Of a stretch of DNA of 64,000 bases, positions 54,364 through 62,875 are shown one piece after another (the first letter of the stretch is position 1; every line of letters begins with the position of its first letter). This DNA is from Nesterenkonia sp. E16_10. Lineage in GTDB: Bacteria > Actinomycetota > Actinomycetes > Actinomycetales > Micrococcaceae. Where the stretch lies: contig NZ_JADPSA010000022.1 in assembly GCF_017347085.1 (NCBI RefSeq), forward strand, positions 62,001 to 126,000, in the 5' to 3' direction. Position numbers and translations under genes: made by a program. Under the pieces are notes generated by a model. That model was given only the letters and a program-made list of their open reading frames with translations. It was not told the origin of the DNA and did no database searches.

Positions 54364-54925
54364 GCCGCCTGAGCTGACTCTGCCCGACGTCGCCGCCTGG
54401 CGCGCCTGGCTGGATCAGCACGAGGACGATTCCGACGGCGTCTGGCTGGTGATGGCCAAGAAGGGCGTCACCTCACCGACCTCGTTGGGCTACGGCGAGG
54501 CGCTGCAGGAGGCGCTGTGCAGTGGGTGGATTGACGGGCAGCGCAGGGCCCGGGATGAGACCACGTTCCTGCAGCGGTTCACCCCGCGCCGGAAGGCCTC
54601 GATCTGGTCGCAGCGCAACGTCGGATACGTTCAGGCGCTGATCGCTGAAGGCCGGATGCGAGCACGCGGCTTCGCGGAGATCGAGCGGGCCCAGGCGGAT
54701 GGCCGCTGGGATCGGGCCTACGCGGGCCAGGCCGGCGCCGAGGTGCCGGCCGATCTCGCGGCAGCCCTGGAGGTCTCCCCCGCGGCGCAGGCGACCTTCG
54801 AGGCGCTGAGCAGTCAGGGCAGGTATCACGTGCTGCATCAGCTGATGATCGCGGGGAATCCGGCGACGCGGACCCGGCGGATCGAGAGGTTCACGGAGCA
54901 GCTGAGCCGCGGGGAGACGCCGTAG
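54356..54925 (+). CDS. YdeI/OmpD-associated family protein
   Basis: A 189-aa soluble protein starting at GTG 54356, which overlaps the preceding gene by 8 bp; the longer open frame from 54116 is a shadow. Family sequences include WLVMAKKG, SLGYGEALQEALCSGWIDGQ, FTPRRKASIWSQRNV and ARTRRIERF-like C-terminus (TRTRRIERF). Members are of unclear biochemical function. Confidence 0.85.
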   Translation: MTEPPELTLPDVAAWRAWLDQHEDDSDGVWLVMAKKGVTSPTSLGYGEALQEALCSGWIDGQRRARDETTFLQRFTPRRKASIWSQRNVGYVQALIAEGRMRARGFAEIERAQADGRWDRAYAGQAGAEVPADLAAALEVSPAAQATFEALSSQGRYHVLHQLMIAGNPATRTRRIERFTEQLSRGETP

Positions 54926-54987
54926 GTCTGCGACTCTGCGCCGACTCAGCGGCCTGGGTGGACCAGCCGCAGGTGCCGCTCAGCTGC

Positions 54988-55638
54988 TCAGCCGCTGAAC
55001 CGGTGCTGCCGGATCCAGGCATGCATCGCGATCCCGGCCGCGGTGCCGGCGTTGATGGACCGGGTAGAGCCGAACTGCGCGATGGAGAGCGTGTCCGTGG
55101 CGGCTTCCCGCACCTCCTCGCTGAGCCCGGGCCCCTCCTGACCGAAGACCAGCACGCAGCGCTGGGGCAGCGCATAGGTCTCGATCGGCCTGGAGTCCGG
55201 GAACAGGTCGACGCCGAGCACCGGCAGCCGCTCGGACTCGGCCCAGGCCACGAAGTCCTCTACAGAGGGGTGGTGGCGGACATGCTGATAGCGATCGGTG
55301 ACCATGGCGCCGCGGCGGTTCCAGCGGCGGCGACCGATGATGTGGACCTCTTTGGCCAAGAACGCGTTGGCGGTGCGCACCACGGTGCCGATGTTGAAGT
55401 CGTGCTGCCAGTTCTCGATGGCCACGTGGAAGTCATGCCGGCGCACATCGAGGTCCGCGACGATCGCCTCGTGAGACCAGTAGCGGTACTCATCGGTGAC
55501 GTTGCGGCGATCGCCCTCACGCAGCAGCTCCGGGTCGTAGTGCTCACCCGCTGGCCAGGGTCCGTCCCACGGGCCCACGCCGATCTCGCGTTCGGTGGGC
55601 GTCTGTCCCGCGCCCCCGGCATGCCCCTGTTCATCCAT
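54988..55638 (-). CDS. SpoU-family (TrmH-like) RNA 2'-O-methyltransferase
   Basis: A 216-aa SPOUT-class methyltransferase. Motif 1 is ENWQHDFNIGTVVRTANAF near residue 80, motif 2 VFGQEGPGLSEE near residue 165, and motif 3 FGSTRSINAGTAAGIAMH at the C-terminus, the knotted SAM-binding region. The first 45 residues are a variable polar extension. The target is a ribose in tRNA or rRNA and cannot be set from sequence. Confidence 0.92.
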   Translation of the reverse strand: MDEQGHAGGAGQTPTEREIGVGPWDGPWPAGEHYDPELLREGDRRNVTDEYRYWSHEAIVADLDVRRHDFHVAIENWQHDFNIGTVVRTANAFLAKEVHIIGRRRWNRRGAMVTDRYQHVRHHPSVEDFVAWAESERLPVLGVDLFPDSRPIETYALPQRCVLVFGQEGPGLSEEVREAATDTLSIAQFGSTRSINAGTAAGIAMHAWIRQHRFSG

Positions 55639-55702
55639 GGATTCGAGGCTATCCCACCGGTGAGACCCCGCAATGCGGTGATCCGTGGCCAGAACCTCGG
55701 AG

Positions 55703-56374
55703 TCAGTTCACCCGCGCCAGCAGGAATCCGTCCCACCCCTTGAGCCCCACGGTCTGCAGCGCGGTCGCGCTGAGTCGCTCATCGGCCTCGATCATTGTCA
55801 TCAGAGTGCGGATCCCTTGAATATCCGGGTCGGTGCTGTCCTGCTCGAGCACCGCGCCGGAACGCACCACGTTGTCGATGACGATCACCGTCCCCGGGTG
55901 TGACAGGGCCAGGGAGGCTTCCAGATAATGCGGATTATTGGCCTTGTCCGCGTCGATGAACACCAGGTCGAAGGGTTCCGCCTGCTCCTGGATCAGCGCC
56001 TCCGCCGATTCAAGCGCCGGGCCGACCCGGACCTGGACCCGTTCGGCCACCCCGGCGGCGTGGAAGTTCCGCCGGGCCACCTGAGCGGCCGCAGGGTCGA
56101 TGTCCAGGGTGACCACGGCGCCGTCGTCGTCCATGGCTCGGGCCATCCAGATGCTTGAGTACCCGGCAAGGGTGCCGAACTCCAGGATCCGGGAGGCGCC
56201 GGTGATCTGCACCAGCAGACCGAGGAAGGCGCCCATGCTCTGGGTGACATCGATCCCCGGGGTCACGGTCTCCGCGGAGCTGCGCCGGGTGTCCGCGAGC
56301 GCCTGGTCCTCTCGCACCAGGTGGTCGATCAGGTAGGTGTCGACGGCGGCGAAGTCATCCTGTGCTGTGCCCAT
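55703..56374 (-). CDS. SAM-dependent O-methyltransferase
   Basis: A 223-aa class I enzyme of the catechol/caffeoyl-CoA type (AdoMet-MTase family 24). The SAM motif ILEFGTLAGYSSIWMA lies near residue 65, the acidic VVTLDID follows, and the metal-binding DADKANNPHY is near residue 140. Members methylate catechols or similar hydroxyls using Mg. No neighbouring pathway suggests the substrate. Confidence 0.88.
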   Translation of the reverse strand: MGTAQDDFAAVDTYLIDHLVREDQALADTRRSSAETVTPGIDVTQSMGAFLGLLVQITGASRILEFGTLAGYSSIWMARAMDDDGAVVTLDIDPAAAQVARRNFHAAGVAERVQVRVGPALESAEALIQEQAEPFDLVFIDADKANNPHYLEASLALSHPGTVIVIDNVVRSGAVLEQDSTDPDIQGIRTLMTMIEADERLSATALQTVGLKGWDGFLLARVN

Positions 56375-56426
56375 GAAAGCACCCTAGGTCCTCGAAGCCG
56401 GCGCGGACCAGGGCGGGGTGTCTGCG

Positions 56427-56474
56427 GGAGGGCGGATGCGGTTGGGGCGGATGCGGTTGGGGCGGATGCGGGGA
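56427..56474. repeat. 16-bp tandem repeat upstream of GNAT gene
   Basis: GGGCGGATGCGGTTGG occurs twice exactly and a third time partly, directly before the start region of the acetyltransferase gene (ATG 56488). It could alter promoter or spacer length between strains. Confidence 0.75.
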
Positions 56475-56487
56475 TTAGGCTCCTGCT

Positions 56488-57027
56488 ATGCCTGACGCTG
56501 CCGTGCCCGCTTCCCCCGCCCCCTCCGTGCGCATCCGGGAGGCCGAGCTGCCCGATCTTGACGCGGTGGTCGAGATCCAGGCGCACTATGCGCATCACAC
56601 GGTGACCACGTTCAGCGAGGAGCCGATGAGCGTGGCGGAGTGGGCGCAGAGTCTGCAGGAGAAGCGAGCGGCGGCGCATCCGTTCCTGATCGCGGAACAG
56701 GATGGGATCATTCTGGGCTTCGCCTATGCCGGGCACTGGCGACGGAAATCCGCCTACCGGCACACCGTGGAGGACACGATCTACCTGCGTCCCGGCGCAG
56801 AGGGACGCGGCGTCGGGCGTGCGCTGTTGACCGAGCTGCTCGCCCGGTGCGAGGCCGCCGGGCACCGCCAGGTGATCGCGGTGCTCACCGACGACGCCTC
56901 CACCGCCGCCTCCTATGCGCTGCACGTGAAGCTCGGGTTCACCGAGGTGGGACGGCTGGGCGATGTGGGGATCAAACGCGGGCAGACGCTGAGCACGGTG
57001 CTGATGCAGCGCTCACTGGGGAGCTGA
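56488..57027 (+). CDS. GNAT N-acetyltransferase (phosphinothricin acetyltransferase-like)
   Basis: A 179-aa acetyl-CoA-dependent transferase. The start segment IREAELPDLDAVVEIQAHY, the central RHTVEDTIYL and the acetyl-CoA loop RPGAEGRGVGRALL (near residue 108) match the PAT/Bar-like branch. Physiological substrates of chromosomal members include methionine sulfone-type amino acids; resistance to phosphinothricin is only a possibility. It is convergent with, and overlaps by 15 bp, the DUF559 gene. Confidence 0.85.
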   Translation: MPDAAVPASPAPSVRIREAELPDLDAVVEIQAHYAHHTVTTFSEEPMSVAEWAQSLQEKRAAAHPFLIAEQDGIILGFAYAGHWRRKSAYRHTVEDTIYLRPGAEGRGVGRALLTELLARCEAAGHRQVIAVLTDDASTAASYALHVKLGFTEVGRLGDVGIKRGQTLSTVLMQRSLGS

Positions 57028-58011
57028 GTTCCGGCCGAGGCCGCCGAGAGCCGCGCGAACCTGGGCCGCGGCACGCTGAAACCCCTCCCGAGAGTCCTCC
57101 GAGTTGAAGCGCAGCACCTTCCACCCTTCCGCGAGGAAGATGTTGTCGCGTCGCTGGTCGGCGCGCTGCTGCTGCGGGGTGAAGTGGGTGTCGCCCTCGT
57201 ACTGGATCGCGATCTTCCGCACCGGGTAGCCCAGATCCGCCCGCGGGGACCAGCGGTGTCCGGGCTGGGCGGGGACCTGGAGCTCTGGTTCCGGCAGCCC
57301 CGCCCGGATCAGCGCGAGCCGGAGCAGCGTCTCCTGGATGGAATCCGCGCCCACCCGCACCCAGGTCAGGGCGGCGAGGCAACGTCGTCGTCCCGGGACT
57401 CCGCGGGAGCGATCTACGAGGGCCGCGAGCTCCTCGGGGGTCGTGTGCGGTTCCCTCCGGCTCTCGAAGCGTTGATAGGGAAGGCGCACCAGCTGGTCCC
57501 CCAGGATGATCAGCTCGCGCACGCTGCAGAGGCTGGCGAGATCGAGCCACGTTCTCCCGGGTGAGCTCACTCGGACGCCCCCGCGCGTGGTCACGTTCTG
57601 CGCCCCGGCCGAGACACGATGCCCACAGACCCCTTGCCGGCGGGTCCACAGGCCGGGCTCCGGCGCATGGGACAGGTGCAGTCGGTGATCCGTCAGGAGG
57701 CGGTTGGGGAGCCATAGGCCGTGGATCTGGGCCGCACTCGAGTGGGAGAGCCATGCGTCTGGACGCTCCCGTAGGAGTGCGGCAGCTTTGAGCTGAAGCG
57801 TCTCCCGTGGGGTGCGTCGAGCTACGAACACCCGGACCGCGTAGACACCAGCCCCCAGTGCGACGATGTCTTTGCGTCGGAGGCGTTCCCGGGGCACTCC
57901 CCCGCGAAGCGCCTCGGCAGCAGTGAAGGCACGTCCGGTGAGCTCCTTCGGCAGTGGGTGCACAGGGCCAGTGTGCCCAAGGACCCCGGATGAACCTCTG
58001 GTTATCCACAC
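57013..58011 (-). CDS. DUF559 protein (predicted nuclease-fold)
   Basis: A 332-aa protein common in actinobacteria. The N-terminal half looks like a transcriptional regulator or AbiEi-type antitoxin winged helix (FTAAEALRGGVPRERLRR, LSHSSAAQIHGLW). The C-terminal half has a DUF559/Vsr-like restriction-endonuclease fold with ADLGYPVRKIAIQYEGDTHF and QQRADQRRDNIFLAEGWKVLR. Catalytic-type Asp, Glu and Lys residues are visible. The role is unknown; defence has been suggested for the family by fold. The start could be internal. Confidence 0.75.
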   Translation of the reverse strand: MWITRGSSGVLGHTGPVHPLPKELTGRAFTAAEALRGGVPRERLRRKDIVALGAGVYAVRVFVARRTPRETLQLKAAALLRERPDAWLSHSSAAQIHGLWLPNRLLTDHRLHLSHAPEPGLWTRRQGVCGHRVSAGAQNVTTRGGVRVSSPGRTWLDLASLCSVRELIILGDQLVRLPYQRFESRREPHTTPEELAALVDRSRGVPGRRRCLAALTWVRVGADSIQETLLRLALIRAGLPEPELQVPAQPGHRWSPRADLGYPVRKIAIQYEGDTHFTPQQQRADQRRDNIFLAEGWKVLRFNSEDSREGFQRAAAQVRAALGGLGRNSAPQ

Positions 58012-58059
58012 AGCATCATCTAGTGGACGATTTGAGGGACTTCTTCCGTAAATTCGGCC

Positions 58060-59373
58060 CTATTTTTCCCTCATATCGACCACTGGATGGCGCGCAGGGA
58101 TGCTGACCACGATCGACCCCAGTCCAAGCGCTGCCAGTCCCGCCAGGACGCCGAACATCGCTTCGTAGCTGCCCAGCCATTCGGCCAGGATGGCACCCAA
58201 GAACGGAGCGACCGCCACGGCGAGCATCATGGGACCGTTGAGCACCCCCGAGAGCCGGCCGTACTCACGGGTCCCCCACCGGTCGGTGACCGCGGTGGCC
58301 TGCAGCAGCGTCACGATCCCTCGGGCGACGCCGGCCGCCATGGAGATCACGACCAGCAGCACCGCCGCAGTGATGTTCCAGGCCAGCGCCGCTGTGGTCA
58401 GGGCCAGCAGCGCGTAGATCAACGCGCTGCGCTGCCGCAGGGTGGTGCCGCGATCCAGCCGCGCGTAGAAGACGCGGCCGATGACCTGGCCAAGCCCGCC
58501 CAGACCGAGCACCCAGGCCGCCACCATCGGGGACACCCCGCGCTCAACGAGCATCGGCACCAGGTTGATCAACCCGGCGTACATCGCCACCGCGCCCAGA
58601 GACATCCCGACCACCAGCAGGATGTAGGCGCGACTGCGCATGATCGTGGCGGCGTAGTCCCGCCTGGGTGGCTGGACCGGAGGCTCCAGGGAGGTCGGGT
58701 CGACGACGCCCCCGGCGACCTCGGTGGTCTCGGCGGCGGTGGTCTCGGCGGCGGAGACGAGGTCGGCCGACTCGTCCACGTGCTGCGCAGGCCAGGGCCT
58801 GCGCAGCACCCGTGCGTGGACCGGGACCACCAGCACACCGAGCACCAGCGCCAACACCAGATAGGTCTCGCGCCAGTCCAGCTGCGTGGCCAGCGCCTCG
58901 GTGACCGGTGCGAAGACCGTGCTCGCCAGGCCCCCGGCCAAGGTCACCATGGTCAGAGCGAAGATTCGCCGAGACCCGTACCACCGGGTCAGCGCCGCGA
59001 AGGCCGGCGGATACAGCGTCCCTGACATCGCCACACCGATGACCAGCCAGCCCATCAGGAACACCCAGTACGACGGTGCGACGGAAACGCCCAGCAGCCC
59101 CAGGACTGCGAGCGCCGCCCCGAGGGTCATGATGTGCCGGGGTCCGCGGCGGTCCAACACCCGTCCCAGCGGCACCCCGAGCAGTCCGGAGACCACCAGT
59201 GCCGCAGAGAACGCAGCCGTCAACGCGGTGGCGGACCAACCGGTGTCCGCGGCGATGCGCGGCAGCAACACCGGGAACGCATAGAAGAGCACACCCCAGG
59301 AGGTGATCTGGGTGAGGCAGAGACCGATCAGGACTGCCCGCTTGGAGGGGTGAGTCTGCTCGGTCTCGCGCAC
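58060..59373 (-). CDS. MFS transporter
   Basis: A 437-aa 12-helix transporter starting at GTG 59373. The loop GRVLDRRGPRH after helix 2 is the MFS signature, and a long acidic cytosolic loop (about 200-225, many Thr/Glu) separates the two halves. The type resembles the OFA/monocarboxylate group (FYAFPVLLPRIAADTGWS). Substrate unknown. It lies 36 bp upstream of no other gene and is followed on the same strand by the DUF559 gene. Confidence 0.85.
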   Translation of the reverse strand: MRETEQTHPSKRAVLIGLCLTQITSWGVLFYAFPVLLPRIAADTGWSATALTAAFSAALVVSGLLGVPLGRVLDRRGPRHIMTLGAALAVLGLLGVSVAPSYWVFLMGWLVIGVAMSGTLYPPAFAALTRWYGSRRIFALTMVTLAGGLASTVFAPVTEALATQLDWRETYLVLALVLGVLVVPVHARVLRRPWPAQHVDESADLVSAAETTAAETTEVAGGVVDPTSLEPPVQPPRRDYAATIMRSRAYILLVVGMSLGAVAMYAGLINLVPMLVERGVSPMVAAWVLGLGGLGQVIGRVFYARLDRGTTLRQRSALIYALLALTTAALAWNITAAVLLVVISMAAGVARGIVTLLQATAVTDRWGTREYGRLSGVLNGPMMLAVAVAPFLGAILAEWLGSYEAMFGVLAGLAALGLGSIVVSIPARHPVVDMREK

Positions 59374-59409
59374 CGCGGATCAGCCTGGTTCAGCCGGGCT
59401 CAGCCCGCC

Positions 59410-60012
59410 TCAGTCCAGCCCGAGGTCGTTCTTGGAGTACGCGAAGAGATACGGCACCCCGGCCGTGGCCTCGATGTGCTCCTTGGCACCGGTGTCGCGG
59501 TCCACGATCACGGCCACCGCCTGCACGATCCCGCCGGCAGCCCGCACGGCCTCGACGGCGGTCAGCGCGGAGCCGCCGGTGGTCGAGGTGTCCTCCAGGA
59601 CGACCACCTTCTTGCCCTCCACGCTGGGGCCTTCGACCTGACGGTTCATGCCATGGGACTTCTGCGCCTTGCGCACCACGAAGGAATCCGTGGCGGCGCC
59701 GTCCCGCGCCGCAGCATGCATCACGGCGGTCCCCACGGGGTCGGCCCCCATGGTCAGCCCGCCGGCGGCGACGTAGTCGATGCCGGCCTCCGCCAGGAGC
59801 TGCCGGATGACCCTGCCGACGAGCGGGGCGGCCTCGTGCTGCAGGGTGATCCGGCGCAGGTCGATGTAGTAGTCGGCCTCCTTGCCCGAGGAGAGCGTGA
59901 CCTTCCCGCGCACCACGGCGAGCTCACTGATCAGCTCTTGCAGCCGCTGACGATCAGCGGCATGCTCAGCGGAGGTGGCGGAGGGCTGGGGGGTTCCGGC
60001 GGTCTCAGTCAT
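59410..60012 (-). CDS. pyrE: Orotate phosphoribosyltransferase
   Basis: PyrE attaches orotate to PRPP to form OMP in pyrimidine synthesis. ATG 60012 (MTETAG) preceded by GGATGGGGG gives 200 aa; the extension to 60075 is non-conserved. The PRPP-binding motif VVVLEDTSTTGGSALTAV is near residue 120, and KVTLSSGKEADYYIDLRR is the conserved orotate region. The potassium-channel gene ends 10 bp upstream on the same strand, so the two may share a transcript. Confidence 0.93.
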   Translation of the reverse strand: MTETAGTPQPSATSAEHAADRQRLQELISELAVVRGKVTLSSGKEADYYIDLRRITLQHEAAPLVGRVIRQLLAEAGIDYVAAGGLTMGADPVGTAVMHAAARDGAATDSFVVRKAQKSHGMNRQVEGPSVEGKKVVVLEDTSTTGGSALTAVEAVRAAGGIVQAVAVIVDRDTGAKEHIEATAGVPYLFAYSKNDLGLD

Positions 60013-60022
60013 GACCCCCATC

Positions 60023-60871
60023 CTAGCTATCGGCCCGGCCCCGGCCTGGCCCGGAATCCGGGTCAGTCCCCACACCTGGCCCTGCCGCCGAATCCGACCC
60101 GGTCCCCGGATCCGGGTCGACGTCCTCGTGACGCGGTCCTGCCCCGCCGTCTCGTCCAGTGGCTGGGGGTTCCGAGACCTCGTGCTGCGCCTGAACGATC
60201 CGCTCCACGAACCACGAGGCGATCGTCGCGGTGACGGAACCGAGCAGTGCGATGCCGGCGATCATCAGCCCGATCGCGATCAGACGACCAAGCCCGGTGA
60301 CTGGATAGTAGTCGCCGTAGCCCACCGAGCTCATCGTGACGCAGGTCCACCAGATCGCGTCCCCGAAGCTGGTGATGTTCGCCCCCTCGGCATTCTGCTC
60401 CGCGTCCAGGACCGCCAAGGAGGCCACCAGCACCAGCATCATCGAGACGCCAGCCAGGTAGATCGACACCTTCTCGCGCAGCGCAGAGCCCACCGTGCGG
60501 TGCAGCACCGCGACCACCTTGACCAGACGCAGCAGCAGGAGCGGCCGCAGGAACGGCAGCACCGCCATCGCGAGTTCGTGCAGGTGGGTCAGGAACCAGC
60601 GTCCTCGGTTCCGCGCCAGCATCAGACTGATCAGGTAGTGCAGAGCGAAGATCGCCCAGACCCCGAACATAAGCGTCCGCGGCCAGGAGACCTCGGCGGC
60701 CCGGGTGTTCGCCAGCACGAGATACGCGTACACCGCCAGGAAGACCAGCGCCACGATCGTCAGCGGAAGCTCTGAGGCCTTCTCCCACCGGCGATACCGA
60801 TCCCCGAAGTCGACCTCGGAACGGGTCCGGGTTCCGCGGGACCCCGGTGCGGATGCCTCGTCTGGTGCCAT
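60023..60871 (-). CDS. Two-helix-pore potassium channel protein
   Basis: A 282-aa ion channel. ATG 60871 (MAPDEASAPG) has GAGGGGG upstream; the open frame to 61021 is probably non-coding. Four N-terminal hydrophobic segments with an Arg-rich fourth (FLRPLLLLRLVKVVAVLHR) resemble a voltage-sensor-like bundle. The pore with selectivity filter TMSSVGYGDYYP follows near residue 190, then the inner helix. The cytosolic tail is Asp/Pro/Gly low-complexity. It should pass K+. Confidence 0.88.
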   Translation of the reverse strand: MAPDEASAPGSRGTRTRSEVDFGDRYRRWEKASELPLTIVALVFLAVYAYLVLANTRAAEVSWPRTLMFGVWAIFALHYLISLMLARNRGRWFLTHLHELAMAVLPFLRPLLLLRLVKVVAVLHRTVGSALREKVSIYLAGVSMMLVLVASLAVLDAEQNAEGANITSFGDAIWWTCVTMSSVGYGDYYPVTGLGRLIAIGLMIAGIALLGSVTATIASWFVERIVQAQHEVSEPPATGRDGGAGPRHEDVDPDPGTGSDSAAGPGVGTDPDSGPGRGRADS

Positions 60872-61068
60872 CAGAGCGTCCCCCTCGGTCCCGCGGGGTG
60901 GTGTCGATCCAGCGTACCCAGCGGCTCGTTCCGACGGCCATGCCTGGCACACCGGAAGGTGCAGCTCCAGGGTCACGGTCAGCCTATCCGCGGGCTCCGC
61001 AGTCGGATCCGTGGGACACATAGCCGTCAGTCATCTGAGCGAAACCTGCCCCTGAGTAGAATCAGGGC

Positions 61069-61896
61069 ATGCGTGATCTACAGACAGACATCGTGGAAGA
61101 GATGGGCGTCAAGCCCGAGATCGATCCTGCGGCGGAGGTCAGTCGGCGGGTCGAGTTCCTGGTGGAATACGCCAAGACCGCTCGGGCCAAAGGCTTCGTG
61201 CTGGGCATCTCCGGGGGCGTGGACTCCTCGCTGGCGGGCAGGCTCTGCCAGCTCGCGGTGGAGAGGCTGCGCGAGCAGGGCCACGAAGCCCAGTTCCACG
61301 CCGTGCGCCTGCCCCACGGGGTCCAGCATGACGCCGACGACGCCGACGCCGCGCTGGAGTTCATCGCACCCGATCAGACACATACCTTCAATATCGAGAA
61401 GGCCGTGAACGGGGTCAACGCCGCTTTCGACGAGGCTCTGGGCCGGCCGATGCGCGATTACCACCGCGGCAACGTCAAGGCCCGGCTGCGGATGACCGTG
61501 CAGTACGCCATCGGCGGGGAGAACGACGCGCTGGTGATCGGGACCGATCACGGGTCCGAATCCATCACCGGGTTCTTCACCAAGTACGGCGACGGCGGCG
61601 CCGATGTGCTGCCGCTGTTCACGTTGAACAAGCGCCAGGTCCGCCAGCTGCTGCGCCACCTCGGCGCCTCCGAGACGCTCTGGTCCAAGGCCCCCACCGC
61701 GGACCTCCTCGATGACAAGCCCGGCCAGCTCGATGAGACCGAGCTCGGGATCAGCTACGACCACATCGATGACTACCTCGAGGGCCGCGAGATCCCGGAC
61801 AGCGAGGCGGCTGTCCTTGAAGAGCACTACCTGCGCACCCGACACAAGCGCACCGTCCCGGTGACCATCCAGGACGACTGGTGGCGCCACGGCTGA
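61069..61896 (+). CDS. nadE: Ammonia-dependent NAD synthetase
   Basis: This enzyme converts deamido-NAD to NAD with ATP and ammonia. The 275-aa single-domain protein lacks a glutaminase part, so it uses free ammonia. The PP-loop motif LGISGGVDSSLAGRL is near residue 45 and the deamido-NAD region GTDHGSESITGFFTKYGDG near residue 165. ATG 61069 is preceded by an AATCAGGGC-type weak site. It is a standalone gene before xth. Confidence 0.95.
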   Translation: MRDLQTDIVEEMGVKPEIDPAAEVSRRVEFLVEYAKTARAKGFVLGISGGVDSSLAGRLCQLAVERLREQGHEAQFHAVRLPHGVQHDADDADAALEFIAPDQTHTFNIEKAVNGVNAAFDEALGRPMRDYHRGNVKARLRMTVQYAIGGENDALVIGTDHGSESITGFFTKYGDGGADVLPLFTLNKRQVRQLLRHLGASETLWSKAPTADLLDDKPGQLDETELGISYDHIDDYLEGREIPDSEAAVLEEHYLRTRHKRTVPVTIQDDWWRHG

Positions 61897-61973
61897 GCAT
61901 CAGCCTCTGCGGTGACCGCCGCCGGTGACGCCGAGCGGCGTCGTCGTCGGGGGCCGCTGGTAGTTTTGGACCC

Positions 61974-62777
61974 ATGCGGATTGCGACATGGAATGTGAAC
62001 TCGATGCGGGCCCGGGCCGACCGGGTCGAGGCCTGGTTGGATCGATCGGACGTGGACGTCCTGGCGATCCAGGAGACCAAGTGCAAGGACGAGAACTTCC
62101 CCTGGGAGCTCTTCGAGGCCAACGGCTACGACGTCGCGCACTTCGGGCTGAGCCAGTGGAACGGGGTGGCCATCGCCTCCCGAGTCGGCATGAAGGACGT
62201 GGAACGGACCTTCCAGGACCAGCCGGTGTTCGGCAAGGGCGGCAAGGACCCCATCCAGGAGGCCCGCGCCATCGCCGCGACCTGCGGCGGAGTGCGCATC
62301 TGGAGCCTCTACGTCCCCAACGGGCGCTCCCTCGAGGACGAGCACATGAGCTATAAGCTCGCCTGGCTGCGGCAGCTCAACGAGCACGCGCAGTCCTGGC
62401 TGAACGAGGAGCCCAAGGCCCAGATCGCGCTGATGGGCGACTTCAACATCGCCCCGCAGGACGAGGACGTCTGGGACATCGACTTCTTCCGCGAGCAGGG
62501 CCTGACCCACGTCTCAGCACCCGAGCGCGAGGCGTTTCAGGGCTTCCTGGACAGCGGCTACACCGAGGTCGTCCGGCCCCACACCCCCGGCCCCGGGGTC
62601 TACACCTACTGGGACTACACCAAGCTGCGCTTCCCCAAGAAGGAAGGCATGCGGATCGACTTCGTGCTGGGCTCGCCCGCGCTGACCGAACGCGTCACCT
62701 CCGCCTCGATCGACCGTGAGGAGCGCAAGGGCAAGGGCGCCTCCGACCACGCTCCCGTGCTGGTGGAGCTGGGCTGA
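61974..62777 (+). CDS. xth: Exodeoxyribonuclease III (AP endonuclease)
   Basis: A 267-aa Mg-dependent nuclease for abasic sites. Conserved blocks are TWNVNSMRAR, AIQETKCKDENFP with catalytic Glu, WSLYVPNGR, GDFNIAPQDEDVWD and GASDHAPV with the catalytic Asp-His pair. Length and order are typical. It ends 26 bp before a long bidirectional terminator. Confidence 0.96.
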   Translation: MRIATWNVNSMRARADRVEAWLDRSDVDVLAIQETKCKDENFPWELFEANGYDVAHFGLSQWNGVAIASRVGMKDVERTFQDQPVFGKGGKDPIQEARAIAATCGGVRIWSLYVPNGRSLEDEHMSYKLAWLRQLNEHAQSWLNEEPKAQIALMGDFNIAPQDEDVWDIDFFREQGLTHVSAPEREAFQGFLDSGYTEVVRPHTPGPGVYTYWDYTKLRFPKKEGMRIDFVLGSPALTERVTSASIDREERKGKGASDHAPVLVELG

Positions 62778-62802
62778 TCCAGCAGAGCCGGAACAGCGAC
62801 TG

Positions 62803-62854
62803 AACGACGACGGCGCCTGGTCCTCCACGTGGAGGATCAGGCGCCGTCGTCGTT
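62803..62854. terminator. Long bidirectional terminator between xth and DUF4282 gene
   Basis: A 52-nt near-perfect palindrome: arms of 17 bases (beginning AACGACGACGGC and ending CGTCGTCGTT) pair exactly, followed by one G-T wobble and an inner TCCTCC/GGAGGA stem. It lies between convergent genes. The outer arms share 12 bases with the terminator at 17092-17142. Confidence 0.9.
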
Positions 62855-62875
62855 GTGCCAGGAGGAGGCGGAGGC

